Counted from the first letter of the stretch, positions 34,662-44,149 are shown. The stretch: 64,000 bases of DNA from Enterococcaceae bacterium (GCA_022649665.1 JALCOL010000005.1:62001-126000), one strand, 5' to 3'. Made by a program: numbers and translations. Notes: a model not told the origin generated them from the sequence alone.

Positions 34662-35864
34662 ATGGCGAAAACAAATCGAAAACAAAAAAAGCATAAATTC
34701 CGCATTATGGATCTGGTGATGGGGCTCCTGCTATTGATCGGGTTGGGAGTACTCAGTTATCCATTCGTACAAGACCGCCTGAATGACTTCTTGGATCAGC
34801 AAGTGATCCAGCATTATCAAAATCAGGCGAATACAGAGAACGAAAAGACGATCCGAAAACAGCAGGAAAAGATGGAAAAAGCGAACAAGAAGCTCGCAAA
34901 AGAAAAAACAGAGCCAGGTGTCAGCAATTTCAACAATGCTGTCAACGAACAGAAGACGCCGAAAAAACCGCAAAAAACTTATTATCAGCAGCATACGATC
35001 GGGGTCATCAATATTCCAAAAATCAAAGCGCGCATGCCGATCTTCGACCATACGAATGATGTATTGCTGGCAAAAGGCGCGTGCCTTTTAGACGGGACCT
35101 CTTACCCGACCGGCGGTGAAAGCACGCATGCGGTCATCTCAGCGCATCGCGGCTTGCCGGAAGCGAAGCTCTTTACCGACCTGCCTGATTTAAAGATCGG
35201 CGACAAGTTCTATATCGAGATCAACAAAAAAACGCTGGCTTATCAAGTCGATTCGAAAAAAGTCATCGAGCCGACGGACACGTCGGACTTGAAGATCGTT
35301 CCGGGGAAAGACTTAGTGACGCTGATGACATGTACTCCGTATATGATAAACTCTGAGCGCCTGCTGGTAACGGGACACCGTGTGCCGTATCATCCGAAAG
35401 ATAAAAAAGCGATCGACCAGACGAGCTTTTACAAGAAGCTGCTGATGATCGCGACGATCCTGGCGATCCTGCTTGTTTTGGCAGCGATCATCGCCTGGCT
35501 GCATCACCGTTTCTGGCTGGCAGCAGTCCGCAAGAAACGTTTGCCGCTGAAATTTTACTTGCTGGATGCAGCGGGAAATCCCATCAAAAACTTCACTTTC
35601 CGCTTGTTCCTGCCGTTCAGCAAACATCCGGTCACACGCGACGGTGAGCCGCTCGAGGCGGTGAGTGATGAAAGCGGCTTAGTCGCTTTAGACAAGGTCC
35701 GCGGCGGGGCTTACCGCTTGCGCGCTCAAAACGTGCCGAAGAACTGGCGGCTCAAAGCGAAAGTCAAACGCCGCAAAGATGATTTCTTCACGATCCAAGT
35801 GAAAAAACCGCTGACGATGAAAAAAGAAGGAGACACGATCACCGCGATCCTCCCAAAGAAATAG
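34662..35864 (+). CDS. Class C (pilin-polymerising) sortase with an extra C-terminal cytoplasmic domain
   Basis: Sortase of 400 residues that should join pilin subunits. A membrane segment lies at about residues 18-35 and a charged coiled-coil-like region at 50-95. The catalytic domain has His162 (ISAHRG), Cys224 (TLMTCTPY) and Arg233 (SERLLVTGHR). A second membrane segment follows at about 258-280, as in class C enzymes. Unusually, some 115 residues follow it, with a beta-rich LPLKFYLLDAAGNPIKNFTF segment and a very basic stretch, predicted cytoplasmic. The usual DPW/DPF-type lid motif is not evident; the equivalent position reads PIFDHTND. It lies directly after the pilin genes but behind a terminator. 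Confidence 0.92.
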   Translation: MAKTNRKQKKHKFRIMDLVMGLLLLIGLGVLSYPFVQDRLNDFLDQQVIQHYQNQANTENEKTIRKQQEKMEKANKKLAKEKTEPGVSNFNNAVNEQKTPKKPQKTYYQQHTIGVINIPKIKARMPIFDHTNDVLLAKGACLLDGTSYPTGGESTHAVISAHRGLPEAKLFTDLPDLKIGDKFYIEINKKTLAYQVDSKKVIEPTDTSDLKIVPGKDLVTLMTCTPYMINSERLLVTGHRVPYHPKDKKAIDQTSFYKKLLMIATILAILLVLAAIIAWLHHRFWLAAVRKKRLPLKFYLLDAAGNPIKNFTFRLFLPFSKHPVTRDGEPLEAVSDESGLVALDKVRGGAYRLRAQNVPKNWRLKAKVKRRKDDFFTIQVKKPLTMKKEGDTITAILPKK

Positions 35865-35872
35865 CATTAGTT

Positions 35873-35951
35873 TAAAGAAGCTGCTTTTGGAACACTGTTT
35901 ATTCAAATATCGGAGCTGTGACAAGACTTATGTCGCAGCTCTTTTTTTTGC
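35873..35951 (+). repeat. Interspersed repeat copy 1, ending in a terminator
   Basis: GAAGCTGCTTTTGGAACACTGTTTATT is followed by the stem AGCTGTGACA / TGTCGCAGCT and a T-run at 35942-35949. The same two-part element recurs at 43916-44027 (inverted) and 56651-56735. Here it serves as the terminator of the sortase gene. Confidence 0.8.
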
Positions 35952-36351
35952 GTATTTTTTTAAAAATCGATCAATAAAAAAATATTATAGAAGTATTTAA
36001 AATACGAATAATTAGTTATTTTGATAATCAGGATCCTAAATGTTTGTTCTACATATTTAATCAAAATAATATTCATTTATTTATAATTGATGTTTATTGG
36101 ATGTTGAATCATCTGAGATTCAGCAGTTTTTCTGCAGATAAAAATTACTTAGATGTTCTCTTAACCGCAAAAAACAATACAAAATCAATACATTTACACT
36201 AATGCAATCATGAAAAACGCTTAATGATTATTTATACGACACTCGCACGTAAATGTATAAAAATCATTTGAGAAAATGGATGTTTTATTATACTATGGAA
36301 TATGCTTGTTATTTTTAAAAGAATCGAAATCGCTGGAGGATTGGGTGGAAA
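35952..36351. other. Very AT-rich intergenic region
   Basis: About 400 bases with strikingly low GC; bases 36001-36060 have 13 G+C of 60. No gene is evident. A possible promoter for the next gene is TTGAGA near 36268 with a TACTAT 17 bases further. The rest holds A/T tracts that could be a regulator-binding or silenced region. Confidence 0.6.
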
Positions 36352-39315
36352 ATGAAAAAGAAATTGTTGAGAACAGGATTATTCGGCGGATTGGTCGTGC
36401 TGCTTCTGTTTCCATATCTATTGGATTTGGGTAGGCTGCCTTGGAAAAGTGTTTACGCGGCAGAGGAGCCACAAACTGCAACGCTGCTTGACAATAAATG
36501 GCTGAAAATCACGGCTTCGGCAGCGCTTGACGGCGAAGAAGTGCAGTGGACGATCGCTTATCAGAAGAAAAAAGACATTCCGGCGCGGGTTTGTTTTGCA
36601 CTTGAAATCGACGGTCAGAAACGAAATGCCGGCGAGCTTGCCGCGGACGAAGTATGGGAGACTGGCGAAAACGGCTGGATCAACGAAAAAGCGTTTCAGC
36701 GAGAATTAACGGAAAACACACTCGAATTCACCTCGAGGCGTGAAAAGACGGACGCAAATGAACTCAAACTCGCCGTTCGGTACGAAGAACAGCTGGAAAA
36801 AGAGCCTGCAGCCGTTACGCGCTTTGAAACGAAAACGCCGCTTGTCTTTACGGCTGACTTCGCGGAAAAAGAAAGTAGTGAAGCGGCTTCCGCACCGGAA
36901 AACGCACCTCTCGCCAGCGAGACGGCGGACCAAGGTTCGATCATCATCAGCGATAAGGTGATCAACAAAGCGCGCGAGTTAAAGGTCGAAGTGTCTGGCG
37001 CTGAAAATGATATTTATCGGGTCGAAGACGGGGCGGCGCGCAAAGATTACGATTCTTTTGCAGATTCGGTGTCTTCGATCTATCATCTCTATGTTCCTGA
37101 TTCGGGAAAAGTATTTATTCATTTTTCCGGCATTCCTGAGGAGCACGATACCGCCAGTCTGGAAGGAGCACAAGTCAATGTCAAATATCCGCAGGTCGGC
37201 TATCTGCGCCAAGATGACGGCAATTTGCAGCCGATCGGCGCGAAAGTAGCGATCACGGATATCAAGACGAACGATACGATCAAAAGTACGTGGTTCGGCT
37301 ACCCGATCAGCATTGCGACGATCGATCTTTCATCCAACCTTTTTTCTGGGGCTGTCACAACGGGGATCGCTTCGGCGAAATGGGATTTTGAGTTTTTTGA
37401 AACGAATGAAGACGGCTCGCTGGAGGGAAAAACAGTCGACTTTGACGAAAAAGTCAATCCGTATATCACCTTCAATTCATTGAACGGCTACGGCGAAAAA
37501 ATGACCCAAGGCGAGTTTGTTCAAAAAGAAACCGGGACGCAAAAAGAGGGCGCAGTCGTTGCTGAGTCCGCTGTCGCTGTCGGAACGATCGTCGATAACA
37601 AAAACAAACAGCAGCAATACAAAAATGTCTACAGCTGTTTTAAAGCATATGATCAAGGCTGGGACACGCTCGGCAATCCGAATTTCAATAAAATGTCTGT
37701 CACTTTTCCGCTCGAAGGCCAGCACAATGAGTTTATGATCGGGACGGGCGGCGGTGCGGGCTACCGCGAGTGGGTCACTTTTGCCAGTTCGGCGATCACA
37801 CCGACGAAACAATCGCTGCCGAGCAAAACGATCCAGCCACTCACCAGTCCGCTGGCGGATCACGCGGCGACCGGCTGGGAGCACCGCTATTGGAATGACC
37901 TTGACCGCACGAATGATCATGAAGACGGGACATTCGGCGAGTGGGACTTTTTGGCGCATCACCGCGCAGCTGGTCATGATGCAGATGAGGAAACGTCGCT
38001 TGCCGCCGGTCTGCAAAAAAAGACGGATCGCTACGTCACGCCCGGGAGCGAGTTTTATTACTTTATCAATCAGGAAACGATCAACCTCGCTTCTGAGGGG
38101 CTGATCCAGCCGAATCAATACGAGATCATCGATTCGCTGCCGGCAGGCGTTGAGTTGGCAAATGAAAATGCCTTGACACTTTACGATCTGAATGGCGCGG
38201 AGATGGGGACCGTCGCTTATCAAGTAGAAGGAAAGCAGATTCACGTCACTTTGACGCCGCAGCAAGCCGCAACGATCAACGAGCAGTCACGCGAAAGTGC
38301 GCATTTCGGCAAAGATTTCAGTCTGCGCGTTCAAGTCAAAGTCACGAATCAAATGGATGATGCGATACCGGACTTGATGGAAAGTCAGGCAACAACCGTT
38401 TTCAGCTATCAGAACGGTGCGAGTTTTGAAGCAGCGACAAATATCGTTCAAACGAAGATCAAGCCGCTCGCTTTTGATTTGACACTTGCCAAGACTGATG
38501 AAGCCGGTGCGCCGCTTGCAGGTGCAAAATTCAGCTTACGCGGGAGCGGAAAAGCACTCGCGACTGAAAGTGACGATCAGGGCGCGATCTGCTTTGCGGG
38601 CGGCCTGCTGGAAGCCGGCCAAGAGTATACATTGGAAGAAACCGCGGCACCCGCGGGCTATATAGTCAGCGGCGGGCCGTGGCTGATCAAAATCGCAAAA
38701 GACGGCAGCGCCGCGACGATGACGGAGCAAAACGCAGCGGATAAAACGATTCAGCTGGAGGTGACGAAGCCGGCGGATCCGCGGGCGCCGCTTCTTTTGA
38801 CAGCGCCCAACGCCGCGATCGTCAATACGGCGTTGACGGAAGACGAGCCGAGCGTCATCCACATCTGCAAACAAGATGCCACGACGAAGGAAGTGCTGGC
38901 GGGCGTCGGTTTTACTTTGACCGATCATGAGGGAAATATGGTTCATGCCGGCAAGACCGATGAACAGGGGATTCTGGAATTTGCCGATTTGGATCGCGGG
39001 ACGCGTTATATGATAGAAGAAACCACGCCGCTTGCGGGTTACGCCGGCTTGAGCGAGAAGCTGATCTTAATGTTTGACGAAACAGGTGGAAAGTGGAAAT
39101 TAACGGGTGAAACGACTGGAAAAGAATATCAGACGCTCGACGATAGCGACGATAGTCAATTTGCGATGACGTTTGAAGTTCCAAATCAGAAAAAGATGCC
39201 GCTGCCGGCGACAGGCGGCAAAGGAACTCGGAAGCTGACCGCACTATCGAGTTCGCTGCTTTTGCTTGGCGGTGCCTATTTTGCGGCCCGCGCACGCCAC
39301 CGGAAAGAAGATTAA
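36352..39315 (+). CDS. Large LPXTG-anchored surface protein with C-terminal Cna_B/SpaA repeats
   Basis: Surface protein of 987 residues with a signal peptide ending near SVYAA. Residues about 60-700 are beta-rich and not recognised; the region resembles the adhesin part of pilus tip proteins only in general character. Two Cna_B/SpaA-type domains follow: one with LAKTDEAGAPLAGAKFSL and E-box YTLEETAAPAGY, one with ICKQDATTKEVLAGVGFTL and E-box YMIEETTPLAGY. The sorting signal LPATG is at residue 951, then a membrane segment and basic tail. It lies just after the sortase but in a separate transcription unit. It may be a second adhesin or accessory pilin. Confidence 0.85.
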   Translation: MKKKLLRTGLFGGLVVLLLFPYLLDLGRLPWKSVYAAEEPQTATLLDNKWLKITASAALDGEEVQWTIAYQKKKDIPARVCFALEIDGQKRNAGELAADEVWETGENGWINEKAFQRELTENTLEFTSRREKTDANELKLAVRYEEQLEKEPAAVTRFETKTPLVFTADFAEKESSEAASAPENAPLASETADQGSIIISDKVINKARELKVEVSGAENDIYRVEDGAARKDYDSFADSVSSIYHLYVPDSGKVFIHFSGIPEEHDTASLEGAQVNVKYPQVGYLRQDDGNLQPIGAKVAITDIKTNDTIKSTWFGYPISIATIDLSSNLFSGAVTTGIASAKWDFEFFETNEDGSLEGKTVDFDEKVNPYITFNSLNGYGEKMTQGEFVQKETGTQKEGAVVAESAVAVGTIVDNKNKQQQYKNVYSCFKAYDQGWDTLGNPNFNKMSVTFPLEGQHNEFMIGTGGGAGYREWVTFASSAITPTKQSLPSKTIQPLTSPLADHAATGWEHRYWNDLDRTNDHEDGTFGEWDFLAHHRAAGHDADEETSLAAGLQKKTDRYVTPGSEFYYFINQETINLASEGLIQPNQYEIIDSLPAGVELANENALTLYDLNGAEMGTVAYQVEGKQIHVTLTPQQAATINEQSRESAHFGKDFSLRVQVKVTNQMDDAIPDLMESQATTVFSYQNGASFEAATNIVQTKIKPLAFDLTLAKTDEAGAPLAGAKFSLRGSGKALATESDDQGAICFAGGLLEAGQEYTLEETAAPAGYIVSGGPWLIKIAKDGSAATMTEQNAADKTIQLEVTKPADPRAPLLLTAPNAAIVNTALTEDEPSVIHICKQDATTKEVLAGVGFTLTDHEGNMVHAGKTDEQGILEFADLDRGTRYMIEETTPLAGYAGLSEKLILMFDETGGKWKLTGETTGKEYQTLDDSDDSQFAMTFEVPNQKKMPLPATGGKGTRKLTALSSSLLLLGGAYFAARARHRKED

Positions 39316-39327
39316 TTGAACTTGAAC

Positions 39328-39441
39328 GTGAAAAAAATCATATTCCCGCTCTTGGCACTTCTGCTCCTCCTTTCGATCTTCAGTTTCAACCAGATCGCGT
39401 TTTCAAAAGAATCGGAGATCTCCACGATCCAATCGAAATAA
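39328..39441 (+). CDS. Small signal-peptide-like peptide (37 residues), possible gene remnant
   Basis: Starting at a GTG, the frame reads MKKIIFPLLALLLLLSIF and then SFNQIAFSKESEISTIQSK before a stop. It is a basic N-terminus, a hydrophobic run and a short polar tail. It begins 12 bases after the LPXTG gene stop. No good ribosome binding site is visible, so expression is uncertain. It may be a small membrane peptide or the 5' end of a lost secreted-protein gene. Confidence 0.35.
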   Translation: MKKIIFPLLALLLLLSIFSFNQIAFSKESEISTIQSK

Positions 39442-39540
39442 ATAAGGACACTGCTTTGCGATAAGGCGCGTTCTGATTGCTCGAAACCGCCTTCTTCGAT
39501 ATGCTTGAAGTAGGAAAACGATCGACAGGAGGAACTGCCG

Positions 39541-41205
39541 ATGCACGAAGTAGCGCATTATTTATTGCAAAATCCGATTTTCGCGATTTTTTTGAGTCTT
39601 GGATTGGGGAATTTAGTCGGGCGGCTCAAAATCAAAAATTTTTCACTCGGTTTGACAGTCGGGGTCCTCTTGATGGCGCTCATCATCGGACAAGCCGGCA
39701 ATTTCAAGATCGATCCGCTCATCAAAACCCTCTTCTTTGAAATGTTCATTTTCACGATCGGCTATGAAGTCGGTCCGTCCTTTTTCCGCAGTTTGAAAAA
39801 GACCGGCTTGAAATTGATGCTTCAAGCAGCAGTTTTTGCCGGGGTCGCCTTGGCGCTGGCCCTATTGATGTTCAAAGTGTTCCGGGTCAATCCGGGCGAA
39901 GGCGCCGGGATCATTGCGGGAGCGTTGACGAACTCCGCAACGGTCGGCACATCCGCGGCAGCGCTCAACAGTCTGCCGGTCGCTGATGCCCTGAAAGAGA
40001 CGTATTTGTCAGAACTCACGATCGCGTACGCTTTGACATATGTTTTCGGTGCTGCCGGGGTCTTGATCTTTTTGCAGCATGCCGCACCGCGGATCTTGCA
40101 CGCGGATATGAAAAAAGAAACGAAGAAGCTGCTGCAAAAGCTGCAGCTGAAAGAAGACCACTCGGAGACTTTTTTGACCGGGCGCATCAATCTGCGGGTG
40201 TTGGCGGTCGAAAAAGATTCGCTTTTGATCGGCCGCAAAGTCGAGGAAGTCGAAACGGAAAACGAGCACGCCTTTGTGATCGAAGCGATCTTCCGCAATG
40301 GCGCTGCGATCGAGTCTTTGACGGATGAAAAGATTTTGCTGGGAGATTATCTGGTTGTCGTCGGGAAAGTCGATGAACTGATCGGTCTCGTGCAAAGAGA
40401 TCCGAGCCTGCGCGAGATCGCGAGCCCGAATTACCGCAAGATCCCGCTTCACAATGTCACCGTCATGCTGACGAAAAAATTCTCTTATGCGGCTTTGAAA
40501 CGAATGTTCAACTACGGTATCTTGATCTCGGGCGCTGAGCGCGAGGGCAAGACTGTCAGCAACTGGGAGTCGCTCCGGCCGGAAGATCGGGTGCGTTTGA
40601 TCGGGATGCCGCGCGCGATCGATAAAGTACTGCCGGAGATCGGCTACGAGATCGAAGACGGTCCGAAAGCAGATCTTTCGTATTTATCATTCGGGATCAT
40701 TTTCGGGATGCTTTTAGGCAGCATCGTGCTCCATTTGTCGCAAGTCCCGCTGACACTTGGGACCGGCGGCGGGACGCTTTTGGTCGGGCTGCTGTTCGGC
40801 TGGTATCAAGAACGCCATGCGAATATGGGTGCGATTCCTGGACCGACCCGCTGGTTTTTGAAAACCGTCGGACTGAATTTATTTATCGCGATCGTCGGCT
40901 TGGAGTCCGGTGCGCAGTTTTTGCCGGCGCTCAAAGAAATGGGAGCGGGGGTCTTGTTGATGGGCGCAGTTCTTTCGATCGCCCCGCACTTTGTGACGCT
41001 TTTGTTCGGGCATTATGTATTGAAGCTGAATCCAGTCGAAAATATCGGCGCCTTGGCGGGGGCCGGAACGCATAACCCGGCGATGTGTGCGATCAGCGAT
41101 GAGATCGGCAGCTCGGTGATCGCCCTCAGCTTTACCCCGGCTTTTGCGGTGGCAAACATTTTGCTGACGATCATGGGGCCGCTTGTGATCACGATCTTGA
41201 ACTGA
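39541..41205 (+). CDS. Aspartate:alanine exchanger family transporter (AspT/YbjL type)
   Basis: Membrane transporter of 554 residues. It has two homologous membrane halves of about five segments each, separated by a soluble part with two TrkA_C-like domains (roughly residues 205-375). Diagnostic repeats are GALTNSATVGTSAAAL in the first half and GAGTHNPAMCAISDEIG in the second. In Tetragenococcus AspT exchanges aspartate for alanine next to an aspartate decarboxylase; none is adjacent here, so the substrate is open. CAGGAGGAACTGCCG precedes the ATG. A terminator follows. Confidence 0.9.
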   Translation: MHEVAHYLLQNPIFAIFLSLGLGNLVGRLKIKNFSLGLTVGVLLMALIIGQAGNFKIDPLIKTLFFEMFIFTIGYEVGPSFFRSLKKTGLKLMLQAAVFAGVALALALLMFKVFRVNPGEGAGIIAGALTNSATVGTSAAALNSLPVADALKETYLSELTIAYALTYVFGAAGVLIFLQHAAPRILHADMKKETKKLLQKLQLKEDHSETFLTGRINLRVLAVEKDSLLIGRKVEEVETENEHAFVIEAIFRNGAAIESLTDEKILLGDYLVVVGKVDELIGLVQRDPSLREIASPNYRKIPLHNVTVMLTKKFSYAALKRMFNYGILISGAEREGKTVSNWESLRPEDRVRLIGMPRAIDKVLPEIGYEIEDGPKADLSYLSFGIIFGMLLGSIVLHLSQVPLTLGTGGGTLLVGLLFGWYQERHANMGAIPGPTRWFLKTVGLNLFIAIVGLESGAQFLPALKEMGAGVLLMGAVLSIAPHFVTLLFGHYVLKLNPVENIGALAGAGTHNPAMCAISDEIGSSVIALSFTPAFAVANILLTIMGPLVITILN

Positions 41206-41212
41206 AAAAATG

Positions 41213-41263
41213 AAAAATACGCCAAAAAGAAAATGTTCGTTTTTTCTTTTCGGCGTATTTTTT
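41213..41263 (+). terminator. Terminator after the AspT-like gene
   Basis: AAAAATACGCCAAAAAGAAAA / TTTTCTTTTCGGCGTATTTTTTT, a long stem ending in T residues. Confidence 0.85.
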
Positions 41264-41275
41264 TGTGCTATGATA

Positions 41276-41290
41276 ATGAAAGCGTTCAAA
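41276..41290 (+). promoter_or_regulatory. cre-like site beside the GlcU-type transporter promoter
   Basis: ATGAAAGCGTTCAAA differs from the cre consensus WTGNAANCGNWNNCW at one position. It lies just downstream of a -10 box TATGAT at 41269-41274 and 21 bases before the gene, where CcpA binding would block transcription. Confidence 0.4.
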
Positions 41291-41310
41291 AATGAAGAAG
41301 GGGTGAAGAA

Positions 41311-42177
41311 ATGGACACAGGACTCTTGATCGCGCTGATCCCGATGCTCACGTGGGGAAGCGTCGGACTCGTCAGCAATCTTTTAGGCGGCAATGCCAAC
41401 CAGCAGACGCTCGGGATGACGCTCGGCGGATTTGTATTTGCCTGCGGGACAGTGCTTCTGGTCCATCCGGTGATCACCTTTCGCACGTTTGTGATCGGGC
41501 TGGTGACCGGCGTATTCTGGACGATCGGGCAAAATGGGCAGTTCCACGGGATGCAGGCGCTTGGTCTGTCGCTCGCTCTGCCGCTTTCGACCGGGTCCCA
41601 GTTGATGGTCAATACATTAGCTGGTGTTTTTTTATTCCATGAATGGAAAACAACGCGCGATATTTATTTGGGTGTTGCCGCACTCGTCTGCCTGATTTTG
41701 GGGATCATCTTTACCGCTCGTCAAGACCAAGCGAGCGAACACAAAGAAGAAATCGATTTCCCGGTCGGTTTGCGAACGATTTTCCTATCGACAATCGGCT
41801 TTGCATGTTATACAATTGCGGTAAACTGGAGTAAAGTCGATCCGTTTGCTGTCATTTTACCACAAAGTATCGGGATGGTCGCCGGTGCAGCCTATTTGAA
41901 TGGCAAACGGTTGGCGCTCGACCATTATGTACGCGCCAATATTTTGACCGGTCTGTTGTGGGGCGTCGGGAATATCGCGATGCTTTACGCGATGCGCACG
42001 ATCGGTCTTGCCGTCAGCTTCTCGCTTTCCCAAATGGGGATCGTGATTTCAACGCTCGGCGGGATCTTTCTTCTGGGGGAGAAGAAAACAAAAAAAGAAT
42101 TGCGCAATATTATTTTTGGCTCGCTTTTAGTGATCGCCGGCGGAATACTGCTGGGCATCTTAAAAGTCGGAGCGTAG
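41311..42177 (+). CDS. GRP-family sugar uptake protein (GlcU/RhaT type)
   Basis: A 288-residue protein with about ten membrane segments, MDTGLLIALIPMLTWGSVGL at the start. The family pattern includes FWTIGQNGQFHGMQALGLS and LSQMGIVISTLGGIFLLGE near the end. GlcU-type carriers take up glucose by proton symport; ribose carriers (RbsU) belong to the same family, so the sugar is not certain. AGAAGGGGTGAAGAA precedes the ATG. The permease gene starts 9 bases after the stop. Confidence 0.85.
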   Translation: MDTGLLIALIPMLTWGSVGLVSNLLGGNANQQTLGMTLGGFVFACGTVLLVHPVITFRTFVIGLVTGVFWTIGQNGQFHGMQALGLSLALPLSTGSQLMVNTLAGVFLFHEWKTTRDIYLGVAALVCLILGIIFTARQDQASEHKEEIDFPVGLRTIFLSTIGFACYTIAVNWSKVDPFAVILPQSIGMVAGAAYLNGKRLALDHYVRANILTGLLWGVGNIAMLYAMRTIGLAVSFSLSQMGIVISTLGGIFLLGEKKTKKELRNIIFGSLLVIAGGILLGILKVGA

Positions 42178-42186
42178 GGGGTAGCT

Positions 42187-43584
42187 ATGTCTTATTTTAG
42201 AAAGAAAAAAATCGATGAACCAAAAAGCCGCCATATGATGGAGCGGCACTTGACTGCCAAAGACTTGATCGTTCTAGGGCTTGGCGCGATCGTCGGGACT
42301 GGGATCTTCGTGATCACCGGCACGGCGGCCGCTAATACAGCTGGTCCAGCGCTCAGCCTGTCGTTTGTTTTGGCGGCAGTTGTAATTATTTTATCAGGGC
42401 TTTGTTTTGCCGAGTTTGCGGCGCGGATCCCGGTGATCGGCGGACCATACGCCTATATGTCAGTTGTGTTCGGTGAATTTATCGGCTGGATGACCGGCTG
42501 GCTCGTCCTTTGCGAATTTTTCCTCGCGGTCTCTTCAGTCGCGAGCGGCTGGTCAGGCTATGTCCACGGATTTTTGGACGGCTTGGATCTTCCTTTTCCG
42601 CAGGCGCTGAGTGCAGCATATTATCCAGCACAAGGAACTTATGTCGATATCATCGCCGTCCTCGTTCTCTTGCTCGTGACGTGGCTTGTTTCGCTGGAAG
42701 CCAAACAAGCACTCCGGTTGAACGGGATCATGCTGTTCGTCAAGTTCGGTCTGATCGCGATTTTTGTAGTTCTCGGGATGTTTTACATGAAGACCGATAA
42801 CTGGCAGCCGTTTCTGCCGAAAGGTTTCGGCGGAGTGCTCCAAGGAGCGGGGCTTGTCTACTTTGCTTTTCTGGGTTTTGATTCGGTCAGCATGGCTGCC
42901 GAAGAGGTCATCGAGCCGCAAAAAAATGTCCCGCGCGGAATCATCGGGTCGATCATCATTTCGACGATTTTGTATATTATCGTGACGCTCGTTTTGACCG
43001 GGATGGTGCCCTACACCAGCTTGAATGTCAAAGATCCGGTCGCTTTTGCGATGCGCTTTGTCGGCCACAAAAACATCGGCGCGTTGATCTCGATCGGCGC
43101 GATCATGACGCTTTTAACGGTCTGCATCTCGATGATGTACTCGCTCTCGCGAATGGTCTATGCACTCGCTAAAGACGGCTTATTGCCGCAAAGCTTGGCG
43201 CGTCTTGACCCAAAACGCCACAATCCGAAACGCGCGACATGGATCTTAGGTGTATTGACGATGATCTTCGCCGGGATCTTCCCGCTGCAAGTTTTAGCGG
43301 AGATCACGAACCTTTCGGCGCTGGTGTATCTGTTCATGATGGCAGTCGGGATCTTGAAGATCCGCAAAGATATGGGCAAACCGGCGCATGGTGAGTTCCA
43401 AGTGCCGCTGGTGCCGATCGTCCCGATTCTTTCGATGCTCATGTGTGTCCTTTTGATGACGCAGCTTTCCAAAGCAACTTGGATCGTTTTTGTGATCTGG
43501 ACGATCATCGGCTGGCTGATCTATGTATTTTATGGGCATGCTCATAGTATAATGAATGAAGAAATAAAGGAGGAGATCAGATGA
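42187..43584 (+). CDS. Amino-acid permease, APC superfamily (cationic amino-acid transporter-like)
   Basis: Twelve-segment permease of 465 residues. The APC signature [18 protein letters not shown] lies near residue 30, and a [18 protein letters not shown] segment follows. The [20 protein letters not shown] loop near residue 235 is typical of the CAT/YfnA subgroup. The substrate cannot be told from sequence. It is translationally coupled with the following small gene through an ATGA overlap. Confidence 0.88.
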   Translation: MSYFRKKKIDEPKSRHMMERHLTAKDLIVLGLGAIVGTGIFVITGTAAANTAGPALSLSFVLAAVVIILSGLCFAEFAARIPVIGGPYAYMSVVFGEFIGWMTGWLVLCEFFLAVSSVASGWSGYVHGFLDGLDLPFPQALSAAYYPAQGTYVDIIAVLVLLLVTWLVSLEAKQALRLNGIMLFVKFGLIAIFVVLGMFYMKTDNWQPFLPKGFGGVLQGAGLVYFAFLGFDSVSMAAEEVIEPQKNVPRGIIGSIIISTILYIIVTLVLTGMVPYTSLNVKDPVAFAMRFVGHKNIGALISIGAIMTLLTVCISMMYSLSRMVYALAKDGLLPQSLARLDPKRHNPKRATWILGVLTMIFAGIFPLQVLAEITNLSALVYLFMMAVGILKIRKDMGKPAHGEFQVPLVPIVPILSMLMCVLLMTQLSKATWIVFVIWTIIGWLIYVFYGHAHSIMNEEIKEEIR

Positions 43585-43901
43585 TCATAACAACAACGAA
43601 CAACGTCGATGGCCAAACAATCAAAGAATACCGCGGCGTGGTATTTGGGGAAGTCGTGACTGGGATCAATATGTTCAAAGACTTGGGCGCCGGGATCCGC
43701 AACGTCTTCGGCGGACGCTCCAAAGGTTATGAAAACGAACTCTTAGAAGCGCGGGCGGAATGTTTGGAAGAAATGGCTTCGCGTGCTGAAGAAATGGGCT
43801 GTGATGCGGTCGTTGCCGTCAAGATGGATTATGAAGTCTTAGGCTCCGATAACGGCATGCTGCTCGTGACCTGCAGCGGCACGGCCGTAACATTTGCATA
43901 A
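43581..43901 (+). CDS. YbjQ/UPF0145 family protein
   Basis: A 106-residue protein of the YbjQ (DUF74) family, which forms a pentameric beta-alpha fold. Typical are the [15 protein letters not shown] start, the [17 protein letters not shown] helix and the [16 protein letters not shown] core. The role is unknown; a metal-binding function has been suggested for the family. AAAGGAGGAGATCAG precedes the ATG, and the start overlaps the permease stop. Confidence 0.9.
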   Translation: MIITTTNNVDGQTIKEYRGVVFGEVVTGINMFKDLGAGIRNVFGGRSKGYENELLEARAECLEEMASRAEEMGCDAVVAVKMDYEVLGSDNGMLLVTCSGTAVTFA

Positions 43902-43915
43902 ATGGAATGGTTAAG

Positions 43916-44027
43916 AGAAACAGAGCCTGTGACATCACTGATGTCGCAGGCTCTGTTTCTGAATAAACGGCATTTCAAAAGCAGCTTCTCGAAGCTGAGC
44001 ACTTTTGTCCCAGCCTCTTTTTTTTTC
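43916..44027 (-). repeat. Interspersed repeat copy 2 (inverted), with a long hairpin
   Basis: The first part, 43916-43960, is a near-perfect hairpin AGAAACAGAGCCTG / CAGGCTCTGTTTCT. The rest contains GAATAAACGGCATTTCAAAAGCAGCTTC, the inverted form of the GAAGCTGCTTTTGGAACGCCGTTTATT sequence of the other copies, and TTTTGTCCCAGCCTC. On the plus strand it ends in nine T and can terminate the YbjQ-like gene; on the minus strand it follows the small RNA. Confidence 0.82.
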
Positions 44028-44143
44028 AAAAAAAAAGAGCTCTGCAGCTCATGATCTGTTGTTGTTAGATAGAGTAAACAAAAAAATTGCTTTTGTATAC
44101 ACCGCAGAGCATCCCGGGAATGAAGTTGGTGGGTTCCCTTATG
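44028..44143 (-). ncRNA. Small RNA candidate, about 115 nt, reverse strand
   Basis: A promoter with TTGTGA-17-TAATAT reads leftward and would start transcription near 44143. The RNA begins with the hairpin GGGAA-N13-TTCCC. A long-range stem GCTCTGC / GCAGAGC encloses two more hairpins (GTATACAAAA with TTTTGTTTAC, and ATCT with AGAT). It ends with GAGCT-GCAG-AGCTC and a run of A on the plus strand (U in the RNA) at 44028-44036. The terminator stem and the long-range stem use the same bases, so they exclude each other. There is no ORF. No known family is recognised with confidence. Confidence 0.65.
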
Positions 44144-44149
44144 TCTTTA

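Noticed and set aside
28644-39441. Pilus island as an integrated element with attachment sites
   Set aside because: I found no integrase, transposase, tRNA target or flanking direct repeats.
39477-39740. Open frame overlapping the start of the AspT-like gene
   Set aside because: It covers the ribosome binding site and first 66 codons of a well-supported gene in another frame.
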